8,260 nt of DNA from Ruminococcus flavefaciens (lineage in GTDB: Bacteria; Bacillota; Clostridia; Oscillospirales; Ruminococcaceae). A model generated the notes under the pieces. That model was not told the origin of the DNA, did not search any database, and saw only the letters and a program-made list of their open reading frames with translations. Every line of letters starts with the position of its first letter. Position 1 is the stretch's first letter. The translations under genes and the position numbers were made by a program. Of the stretch, positions 1 through 4,978 are shown piece after piece. The DNA lies in contig DEBW01000172.1 in the NCBI GenBank assembly GCA_002348905.1, positions 13,898 through 22,157 on the forward strand, given 5' to 3'.

Positions 1-586
1 CAGTAACAAAAGCGTCACAGCCGGCAGCCGCAGCGTCCTCGACGAATGAACCGCCCGAACCTGAACAGAATCCGACCTTTTGTACTTCCCCGACTCCTGC
101 CGACACACGGATATACTTGCAGTTGAATATTTCCTTTAAAGCTTTAGCAAACTCAGAAGCAGGCACACTGTTTTTGAAGGTGCAGATATAACCGCACTCC
201 TCATAATTGATGTACTCCGGCTCGCCCTCAATCTCAAAGCGTTTTTTTAGTTCACGGAGTATCACACCGTTAGTTCCGAGCGGAGACTTGTCAACGTTGG
301 TATGCATACAGATAGCGGAGATATCATTCTGTACAAGGCGATATACAGGCATATCACTGCTGATACTTTTAAGTCCGCTGAATATTACAGGATGGTGGGA
401 TATCACCATGTCAGCGCCTTTAAGTTCTGCTTCTTCAACGGCTCTCTTGTCGATATCCAGCGTAAGGAGCACTTTTCCGCAATCCATTCCGGAGTTTATG
501 AGCAGACCGGAATTATCCCATTTTTCCTGAGTATCAAACGGAAAGACAGAATCGAGATAGCTGTAGATATCACTGACTGTATAAAT
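1..586 (-). other. Nif3-like (YqfO/DUF34) domain of the fusion, partial
   Basis: This marks the Nif3 part of the fused frame, beginning near the TVSDIY motif typical of Nif3 N-termini. The metal ligands seen are the paired histidines of SHHP and the aspartate of HTNVD. About 195 residues of a roughly 265-residue short-form domain lie in the window. The family forms hexameric toroids with two metals per subunit; this is known for the family and not shown here. Confidence 0.85.
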
Positions 587-1261
587 ATCCGTACCGTTTC
601 TTAATTTTTCAGACATAGCTGCTGCATGAACAGAATCGCTTTCTCTGCCACAGTTTTTCAACGCTGTTGAAACTTTTGAAAATCTTTCGCTCTCAGAAAA
701 GCGGTATTTTCTGCCTGCCATGTCGTCAAAGGCGAAAAATCCGGCAGCAGCCTCGAACTCAGTAAGACGGGTATGTCTGCCGTCAAACTGGGCGGAAATT
801 ATGGTGTATATCTTCTCGCCGTCGATAACTGCCTTTTCTTCCGACACAGCATAACCCATTTCATACAGTTTTTTTCTCAGTATCTCAGCCTTGGTCATAG
901 GCTGTAAAACGAGGTTAATCTCCGAATTTTCGGGCATTCTCAGGGCATCACAGTTCTCGATGATATCAGCGATAGTTTCACCGCCCATACCTGCGATAAC
1001 TATATCGCTCACACCGTCAAGTGGAACATTTGCCAGTCCGTCTGACAGAACGAGGTCAACTTTGTCAGCGATGCCGTACTTTTCAACGGTTTTTTCCGCA
1101 GATTCAAGCGGACCTTCCTTTATGTCAGAAGCAATGACACGGCTGCACTTTCCCGAATTTATAAGTTCGGCTGCCAGCAGAGCGTGGTCAGTACCCACGT
1201 CGCACACTGTCCCATTACCTCCCACCATTTCAAAGCAGGTCATCAATCTGATATCAAGCAT
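1..1261 (-). CDS. trmK: TrmK–Nif3 fusion: tRNA (adenine22-N1)-methyltransferase fused to Nif3-like dinuclear metal protein (3' end cut by window)
   Basis: One frame stays open from ATG 1261 to the left edge (420 codons, no stop). Residues 1-215 read as TrmK, the SAM-dependent enzyme that makes m1A22 in tRNA: DVGTDHALLA at 21-30 is the SAM-binding loop, followed by ASDIKEGPLESA (44-55), VIAGMGG (88-94) and LVLQP (117-121). From about residue 226 the protein becomes Nif3/YqfO-like: KWDNSGLL (247-254), the metal-binding SHHP (288-291), MHTNVD with D324, and GFCSGSGGS (397-405). The second metal site (H/E near the C-terminus) lies outside the window. The PII-like insert of Bacillus YqfO is absent. 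An ATG at codon 216 could start a separate Nif3, but it has no Shine-Dalgarno site and no TrmK stop precedes it. In Bacillus the two are adjacent separate genes (yqfN, yqfO). GGAG precedes ATG 1261. Nif3's biochemical role is unsettled. Confidence 0.88.
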   Translation of the reverse strand, partial: MLDIRLMTCFEMVGGNGTVCDVGTDHALLAAELINSGKCSRVIASDIKEGPLESAEKTVEKYGIADKVDLVLSDGLANVPLDGVSDIVIAGMGGETIADIIENCDALRMPENSEINLVLQPMTKAEILRKKLYEMGYAVSEEKAVIDGEKIYTIISAQFDGRHTRLTEFEAAAGFFAFDDMAGRKYRFSESERFSKVSTALKNCGRESDSVHAAAMSEKLRNGTDIYTVSDIYSYLDSVFPFDTQEKWDNSGLLINSGMDCGKVLLTLDIDKRAVEEAELKGADMVISHHPVIFSGLKSISSDMPVYRLVQNDISAICMHTNVDKSPLGTNGVILRELKKRFEIEGEPEYINYEECGYICTFKNSVPASEFAKALKEIFNCKYIRVSAGVGEVQKVGFCSGSGGSFVEDAAAAGCDAFVT

Positions 1262-1278
1262 ACTATCTCTCCGATCGT

Positions 1279-1311
1279 AAAAAATTCAGGCGTGTCGTAG
1301 TCCGACACGCC
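1279..1311 (-). terminator. Intrinsic terminator after the zinc-ribbon gene
   Basis: A perfect 9-bp stem (1289-1297 with 1303-1311, GGCGTGTCG/CGACACGCC) has a 5-nt loop and, on the minus strand, is followed by TGA and then AATTTTTT. It sits 13 bp beyond the zinc-ribbon stop codon and only about 18 bp before the trmK ATG, so it could also attenuate trmK. Confidence 0.8.
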
Positions 1312-1323
1312 ACGTTTTTGCTA

Positions 1324-1602
1324 TTAACCCTCAGCGTTGAGCTTTGCGTAGCACTCGCTGCAGTAAACAGGTCTGCCGTCCTTTGGCTCGAAAGGCACTT
1401 TAGCCTCTCTGCCGCAAGTAGCGCATACACCGGTATACATTACTCTTTCAGCCTTACCAGCATTCTTTCTTGCGTCACGGCAAGCCTTGCATCTCTGAGG
1501 CTCATGAGTGAGTCCCTTTTCTGCAAAAAATTCCTGTTCGCCTGCTGTAAAAACAAATTCGTTTCCACACTCTTTGCAGACTAATGTCTTGTCTTCGTAC
1601 AT
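1324..1602 (-). CDS. Small zinc-ribbon protein (zf-trcl plus CxxC-x17-CxxC domain)
   Basis: This 92-residue soluble protein has four CxxC pairs: C9/C12, C38/C41, C60/C63 and C81/C84. The first two pairs frame a 'probable zinc-ribbon' (zf-trcl type) domain. The last two are spaced exactly C-x17-C and carry the VPFEPKDGRPVYC signature of the CxxC-x17-CxxC family. Each half probably holds one structural zinc. The function of these proteins is not established; nucleic-acid or protein binding is a guess from the ribbon fold. There is no signal peptide or membrane segment. GAGGT lies 10 nt before the ATG. A terminator follows directly, and a 103-bp spacer with a possible weak promoter separates it from the sigma factor gene upstream, so it may be its own unit. 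Confidence 0.85.
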   Translation of the reverse strand: MYEDKTLVCKECGNEFVFTAGEQEFFAEKGLTHEPQRCKACRDARKNAGKAERVMYTGVCATCGREAKVPFEPKDGRPVYCSECYAKLNAEG

Positions 1603-1620
1603 TTTTTCAATACCTCGCTT

Positions 1621-1649
1621 ATAATATTTGGACCACGGGCGGGAGTCAC
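1621..1649 (-). promoter_or_regulatory. Possible weak promoter for the zinc-ribbon gene
   Basis: On the minus strand GTGACT (1644-1649, four of six matches to the -35 consensus) is 17 bp from TATTAT (1621-1626). The start site would fall right at the Shine-Dalgarno sequence, giving a leader of under 20 nt. It overlaps the tRNA-like sequence, so support is weak. Confidence 0.3.
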
Positions 1650-1695
1650 ACCTGCACCTTTGATAAACAACGCTCTTGATTTAAGCTACCCGGTC
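1629..1695 (-). other. Degenerate tRNA-like sequence in the sigma/zinc-ribbon spacer
   Basis: On the minus strand this 67-nt stretch begins GACCGGG, continues with TAGCTTAAATCAAGAGCG (close to a tRNA D-arm, with GCTT/GAGC able to pair), has CAGGTGTGACTCC (close to the T-arm consensus CAGGTTCGACTCC) and ends CCCGTGGTCCA. The ends can pair (GACC with GGTC, GGG with CCC) only with a bulge. The anticodon arm is short (TTG-TTTAT-CAA), so it is not a working canonical tRNA. It may be a tRNA relic or chance. Confidence 0.3.
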
Positions 1696-1705
1696 ATTTC
1701 TATTG

Positions 1706-2314
1706 TCACTTGCTAAGATATGTGCGTATTTTTCTTCTGGCTCTCTGCATAGCATTGTCCACGGATTTTTCGGATATACCGAGCTTTTCCGCAGTCACCT
1801 TATAGCTTGCTCCGCCTATGACAAGTATAAATACCCTGCGTTCAGCATCTGAAAGCGCAGTATCTACAGCCTGCCAGAGTTCTGAGAAGAACTCCTTATT
1901 TATTAAGATACTCTCCGGAGTTTCCTCCTGTGAAATGAAGTCCTCCGGAACATCGTCGATGTCAACGGCAGCAGGGTCTTTCCTTGTCTTTGCACAAAAA
2001 GTACGCATCCTATTGACAATGCAGACCTCGGCAAAGGTCGAAAATTTCGCTCCTCGTCCCGATTCATAGGAAGCGATAGCCTTCAGAAGTCCCATAAGAC
2101 CTTCCTGACGCAGGTCGTCACGGTCGAGGTCAGGCGCAGCCATAAGCTCAGACTTTATGATAATAAGCTTGGCATAGCGCAGTATAAGCACCTCACAGGC
2201 TGATTTATCCTTTCTTGCAAAGGGTAAAAGTTCCTCATCGGTCAAAGTATATAATTCATTCAAATCAAGATCAAGCAAGATATCCACCCAGCATTCGGAT
2301 GACACAAAGGTCAC
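1706..2314 (-). CDS. RNA polymerase sigma-70 family factor, SigH-like
   Basis: This 202-residue protein has sigma region 2 at about 41-108 (DDLRQEGLMGLLKAI at 66-80, then KFSTFAEVCIVNRM at 90-103) and region 4 at about 154-202 (SYKVTAEKLGISEKSVDNAM, 170-189, then RARRKIRTYL). Both blocks resemble Bacillus SigH (DLVQEGMIGLYKAI, FAELCI, SYQEI..KSIDNALQR) more than SigE, SigG or ECF factors. Regions 1.1 and 3 are absent, as in short alternative factors. It would direct core polymerase to a special promoter set; which one cannot be told here. The start is uncertain: the GTG at 2314 has no Shine-Dalgarno site, and later GTG or TTG codons (2305 to about 2255) are possible. It lies 79 bp after the coiled-coil gene with no U-tract terminator between, so it may be read from that promoter. 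Confidence 0.88.
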   Translation of the reverse strand: MTFVSSECWVDILLDLDLNELYTLTDEELLPFARKDKSACEVLILRYAKLIIIKSELMAAPDLDRDDLRQEGLMGLLKAIASYESGRGAKFSTFAEVCIVNRMRTFCAKTRKDPAAVDIDDVPEDFISQEETPESILINKEFFSELWQAVDTALSDAERRVFILVIGGASYKVTAEKLGISEKSVDNAMQRARRKIRTYLSK

Positions 2315-2349
2315 ATAAAGAGTACAAAAGTCTACGAGAGCACGATATA

Positions 2350-2380
2350 CCGGCGTATCAGGAGATACCGGATACGCCGG
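2350..2380 (-). repeat. Inverted repeat (hairpin) between coiled-coil gene and sigma gene
   Basis: A perfect 10-bp inverted repeat, CCGGCGTATC (2350-2359) with GATACGCCGG (2371-2380), encloses an 11-nt loop. It is strong and GC-rich but has no T-run after it on either strand, so it does not look like an intrinsic terminator. It could be an mRNA processing or stability element, or a protein-binding dyad upstream of the sigma gene. Confidence 0.7.
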
Positions 2381-2393
2381 ACATCATTGATAA

Positions 2394-4124
2394 TTATTCA
2401 GATGCCTTTGCAGCCTCTTCCTCAGCAGCTTTAAGAAGATCAGACATATCGAAATTGAAGTTGTTCTTCTTAGGAGCATTGTTGTTCTTGTCCTGAGGAG
2501 CATTATTGTGAGGCTTGTTGTTATTGTTGTTATTGTTGTTATTGTTTCCGCTGTTGTAATTACCGCCGGAAACCTTAGAGAAAGCTTCGTCAGCAGCAGC
2601 CTTGTTTGCGCTTGCGATAGTTTCAACTGCAGGAGCTTTTGCAGCTGTGAACTTACCTGGTTCAAATTCAGCCTTAGGAGCTTCAGCCTTCTTTATAGGA
2701 GTCTTGTCATTAGGCTCAACAGTCTTGCGGGCTTCACCGATAATATTCTGAGCCTCGCTCATTCTGTCATTAGCCTGACTTGTAAGCTTAGTCATAGCAG
2801 CGTTGATGTCAGCGAACTTCTTGTTTACGCTCTCGATCTCATTGATAAGGCTAAGGCGAACAGTAGATGAAAGAGAATTGATCTTTTCAGCCTTTTCGTT
2901 AGCTTCGTCAACAGTGTTCTTAGCGAGAGTATTAGCCTCGTTTACAGCCTTTTCAGCAGCAGCGTTAGCCTTGGATATAGTAGATTCAGCAGTAGCGTTA
3001 GCCTCTCTGATAGTCTTGGCAGCTGTATCATTAGCTTCCTTGATAGCCTTATCAGCCTTCTCGTTAGCTTCTCTTACAGTCTTATCAGCAGTAGCATTAG
3101 CGTCCTTGATAGTCTTGTCAGCGTTAGCCTGAGCTTCATTTACGACCTTGTCAGCCTTCTCCTGAGCTTCCTTGGTCTTAGCGTTAGCCTCGTCCTCAGC
3201 CTGCTTCTTGAGCTGGTCAACAGTCTTCTGAGCCTCAGCAAAGAGAGTACCCATCATAGCAGCCGGGTTGCTTGCATTAGCCTTGAGTTCTTCGATAGTC
3301 TTCTTGAGATCCTTGATCTCCTCGTCCTTCTTAGCAGCAGCCTCTGCATCCTTAGCAGCCTTTTCAGCGTCCTTAGTGAGCTTTTCGATCTTAGCCTTAT
3401 CCTCGGAAGCTTCCTTGATCTTAGCTTCGAGCTGAGAAGTCTTAGCTTCGAGGTCAGCAGTGATCTTAGCGATATCCTGCTTAGCCTTTACGAGTTCAGC
3501 CTCAGCAGCGGCATTTGCAGCAGGAGCAGTGCCCTGTGCAGGAGCACTTGCAACCTTCTTCTCGGCAGCAGCAGCTCTTTCATTAGCATTCTTGAGCTGA
3601 TTTCTGAGGTTGTCGATCTCCTTCTTAGCAGCTTCGAGAGCAGCCTGTATCTGAGGATTAGCCTGAGCAGCGCCGCCAGCCGGAGCAGCAGCCTTTTCAT
3701 TAGCGACCTTGAGATCATTTCTGAGCTTTTCGATCTCCTTCTTAGCAGCTTCGAGAGCAGCCTGAGTCTGAGCATTTACCTGACCGCCTGGCTGCTGAGG
3801 GTTGCCTGGAGTAGCAACTTTGAGCTGAGCGATGATCTTCTGGTCATTTTCGTGCTGTTTCTGGAGTTCTTCGTTCTCCTTCTTAGCAGCTCTGAGAAGG
3901 TTATTAGACTGGTTGAGCTTTTCCTGAAGGTTATCTATCTGATTTTTCAGTTTAGTCATATCCTGCTGCGAGTCAGAATGTCCGGATCCTGCCTCACGAG
4001 CTGCTTTAAGATCACTTTCGAGTCCTTCTATCTTAGAATTAAGCTCGTCAAGGTAAGTAAGTACATCTTCTTTAACGAATCCATTGCCTATCTTCGTGGA
4101 TCGTAATACTATTGGTTCGTCCAT
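2394..4124 (-). CDS. Large coiled-coil protein with DivIVA-like N-terminal module and hendecad repeats
   Basis: I recognise no named family for this 576-residue protein. Residues 7-40 carry a DivIVA-like module (GNGFVKEDVLTYLDELN). Coiled coil follows (about 28-107), then two near-copies of a helix unit (120-147 and 159-186) separated by Gly/Pro/Ala linkers, then Lys/Glu/Ala-rich coil to about 290. Residues 319-414 are nine consecutive 11-residue repeats of the form xANxxAxKx(V/I)x. Another helix (417-470), a Pro/Lys linker, an Asn run (527-536) and a C-terminal peptide NFDMSDLLKAAEEE (557-570) complete it. There is no signal or membrane segment, so it is cytoplasmic. It has its own promoter, leader hairpin and GGAG ribosome site. 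Lysine is mostly AAG, as in ftsZ, which suggests high expression. A role as division or polarity scaffold is inferred from the module and the ftsZ neighbourhood. Confidence 0.85.
   Translation of the reverse strand: MDEPIVLRSTKIGNGFVKEDVLTYLDELNSKIEGLESDLKAAREAGSGHSDSQQDMTKLKNQIDNLQEKLNQSNNLLRAAKKENEELQKQHENDQKIIAQLKVATPGNPQQPGGQVNAQTQAALEAAKKEIEKLRNDLKVANEKAAAPAGGAAQANPQIQAALEAAKKEIDNLRNQLKNANERAAAAEKKVASAPAQGTAPAANAAAEAELVKAKQDIAKITADLEAKTSQLEAKIKEASEDKAKIEKLTKDAEKAAKDAEAAAKKDEEIKDLKKTIEELKANASNPAAMMGTLFAEAQKTVDQLKKQAEDEANAKTKEAQEKADKVVNEAQANADKTIKDANATADKTVREANEKADKAIKEANDTAAKTIREANATAESTISKANAAAEKAVNEANTLAKNTVDEANEKAEKINSLSSTVRLSLINEIESVNKKFADINAAMTKLTSQANDRMSEAQNIIGEARKTVEPNDKTPIKKAEAPKAEFEPGKFTAAKAPAVETIASANKAAADEAFSKVSGGNYNSGNNNNNNNNNNKPHNNAPQDKNNNAPKKNNFNFDMSDLLKAAEEEAAKASE
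2515..2547 (-). repeat. Asparagine-codon run in the coiled-coil gene
   Basis: AAC/AAT codons encode ten consecutive asparagines (residues 527-536) inside a longer Asn/Gly/Pro/Lys-rich linker. It is a low-complexity, slippage-prone tract whose length could vary between strains. It joins the helical body to the short C-terminal peptide. Confidence 0.85.
2883..3170 (-). repeat. 33-bp tandem repeat encoding hendecads
   Basis: Nine in-frame 33-bp units (the last shorter by a few codons) encode residues 319-414, each starting (E/D/K)A(N/Q). Alanines at positions 2 and 6 and V/I at position 10 give the 4-4-3 spacing of a hendecad coiled coil. The DNA units are diverged but clearly related, for example repeated 'gttagcttc' and 'cttatcagc' blocks. 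Confidence 0.85.
3567..3767 (-). repeat. Internal 117-bp-offset duplication in the coiled-coil gene
   Basis: Residues 120-147 and 159-186 are near-identical helices (QAALEAAKKEI followed by E/D-K/N-L-R-N). The DNA of the two copies shares an exact stretch of about 35 bp. A Gly/Ala/Pro linker separates them. Confidence 0.8.
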
Positions 4125-4139
4125 GGTTCACTCCGTTCC

Positions 4140-4155
4140 CCGCAGATTAGTGCGG
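4140..4155 (-). promoter_or_regulatory. Leader hairpin before the coiled-coil gene
   Basis: On the minus strand CCGCA (4151-4155) pairs with TGCGG (4140-4144) around a 6-nt loop. The GGGGAACGGAGTG ribosome-binding block follows immediately. The equivalent leader of the small paralogue has a different but still pairing stem (CCGCTG/CAGCGG), which suggests that the structure itself is kept. Confidence 0.5.
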
Positions 4156-4190
4156 AAATAAATAATTAAGGGATAATACGCCTTGTAATA

Positions 4191-4219
4191 ATTATATCAC
4201 AATTAACACCCCAATTCAA
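4191..4219 (-). promoter_or_regulatory. Promoter of the large coiled-coil gene
   Basis: On the minus strand TTGAAT (4214-4219) is 17 bp from a perfect TATAAT (4191-4196), with the extended -10 TGA just before it. The start site would be near 4184, giving a leader of about 60 nt. Confidence 0.85.
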
Positions 4220-4283
4220 CCATTAAAATGTAGAATTTTTCAGTTGATTTTAGTGCATTTTACTACATACGTAAAAGATAAAC

Positions 4284-4313
4284 AAAAACAGCCATACTGT
4301 AAATACGGCTGTT
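4284..4313 (-). terminator. Intrinsic terminator after the small module gene
   Basis: AACAGCC (4307-4313 on the minus strand) pairs with GGCTGTT (4287-4293). The stem extends through a G·U and two A-T pairs to a 7-nt loop and is followed by a T run. It is closely similar to the ftsZ terminator and lies just after an out-of-frame stop at 4321. Confidence 0.8.
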
Positions 4314-4320
4314 GTTAAAA

Positions 4321-4431
4321 CTATAGATTTTCAGGAATGATGAGCCTGTATTTACTGCGGTAATTTTGTACTTTTCTCCTCAGAATGTCCTCATTTTGGA
4401 GCAAAGAAACATATTCCGCAAATATTTTCAG
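4321..4431 (-). pseudogene. Out-of-frame remnant of the small module gene's C-terminus
   Basis: In the -1 frame relative to the upstream gene, codons from 4431 to a TAG at 4321 read as 36 protein-like residues (IFAEYVSLLQNEDILRRK followed by VQNYRSKYRLIIPENL). There is no start codon or ribosome site of its own. The frame overlaps the TGA at 4428 and ends 8 bp before the terminator, as expected if the ancestral gene once ended here and a small indel moved the stop upstream. A chance open frame of this size cannot be excluded. Confidence 0.5.
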
Positions 4432-4787
4432 GCATTATCTATGATCCTGAGCTGTTCCTCAAGCATTCCTATCTTAGAGTTTAATATTTCGAGATAGTTA
4501 AAGACATCGTTTTTCACGAATCCGCCGCCAATAAAGTCAGTTCTAAGCTTCATCGGCTTTGCGTTTGGCGGATTAGCTATATCGAATCTGCGCTGGATGT
4601 CGTTCATCTGATGCTGTATCATAGAAACATCCTGCTGAGAATTGGTTCTTTTTTCAAGTTCAGCCTTGATTTTCTGTTCAAGACTCATTATGTTCAGGTT
4701 TAACTCATTGATATAGTTGAGCACATCCTCTTTAACAAAGCCTTTACCGAACTTAGTGGCTCTAAAATCATTTTTTTCTTCCATCAT
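4428..4787 (-). CDS. Small protein with two DivIVA-like GFVK(E/N)DV modules
   Basis: This 119-residue protein carries two copies of the module found once in the large coiled-coil protein: residues 8-41 (GKGFVKEDVLNYINELN) and 81-114 (GGGFVKNDVFNYLEILNSK). The first copy is followed by a short coil (SQQDVSMIQHQMNDIQ) that matches residues 52-67 of the large protein, so it is a true paralogue of that N-terminus. The family has no name that I know; resemblance to DivIVA/GpsB N-termini is weak. I chose ATG 4787 because the large gene places its ATG at the matching distance from the same GGAGTG; a GTG at 4796 would overlap that ribosome site. Its promoter and terminator make it monocistronic. The C-terminus looks truncated by a frame change (see 4321-4431). 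It may be cytoplasmic and partner or regulate the large protein. Confidence 0.8.
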   Translation of the reverse strand: MMEEKNDFRATKFGKGFVKEDVLNYINELNLNIMSLEQKIKAELEKRTNSQQDVSMIQHQMNDIQRRFDIANPPNAKPMKLRTDFIGGGFVKNDVFNYLEILNSKIGMLEEQLRIIDNA

Positions 4788-4804
4788 ATTTTTCACTCCG
4801 TTCC

Positions 4805-4832
4805 CCGCTGTAAATGCAGAAGTAACCAGCGG
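4805..4832 (-). promoter_or_regulatory. Leader hairpin before the small module gene
   Basis: On the minus strand CCGCTG (4827-4832) pairs with CAGCGG (4805-4810) around a 16-nt loop, directly before GGGGAACGGAGTG. The position matches the hairpin in the large gene's leader, but the bases differ while pairing is kept. Confidence 0.5.
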
Positions 4833-4849
4833 ATATATACTATATTGTA

Positions 4850-4878
4850 ATTATATCACTTAATATACCTTATTTCAA
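4850..4878 (-). promoter_or_regulatory. Promoter of the small module gene
   Basis: On the minus strand TTGAAA (4873-4878) is 17 bp from TATAAT (4850-4855), with extended -10 TGA. The layout and flanks match the large gene's promoter. The predicted leader is about 56 nt to ATG 4787. Confidence 0.85.
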
Positions 4879-4936
4879 CTATTTAAATGTAAAAAATATT
4901 CAAAAATTTTAGTATATTTTACCAAATGCATAGTAC

Positions 4937-4967
4937 AAAAAACAGCCGCATCAAAGATACGGCTGTT
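4937..4967 (-). terminator. Intrinsic terminator of ftsZ
   Basis: AACAGCCG (4960-4967 on the minus strand) pairs with CGGCTGTT (4941-4948). An inner ATC/GAT can pair within the loop. Six Ts follow. It lies 11 bp after the ftsZ stop codon. Confidence 0.88.
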
Positions 4968-4978
4968 ATAGTTACTTA

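Noticed and set aside
207..1280. Plus-strand open frames opposite the trmK–nif3 region
   Set aside because: They lie opposite a well-matched minus-strand protein with family motifs and have no ribosome sites or recognisable content.
1629..1695. A functional tRNA gene
   Set aside because: The anticodon arm is too short, the acceptor stem needs a bulge and the T-stem has a mismatch.
2350..2380. Hairpin as an intrinsic terminator of the coiled-coil gene
   Set aside because: No T run follows the stem on either strand.
2883..3170. Regular 33-bp repeats as a possible CRISPR array
   Set aside because: Units are contiguous without spacers, diverged, and in frame inside a coding gene.
2803..4106. 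Other long open frames on both strands across the coiled-coil gene
   Set aside because: The repetitive, codon-biased DNA keeps other frames open; their products are low-complexity Leu/Ser or Arg/Leu strings.
4425..4435. Programmed -1 frameshift in the small module gene
   Set aside because: There is no slippery heptamer at the stop and no obvious stimulatory structure; a plain indel is simpler.
4794..4796. GTG 4796 as start of the small module protein
   Set aside because: It overlaps the GGAGTG ribosome site; the paralogous gene starts at the matching downstream ATG.
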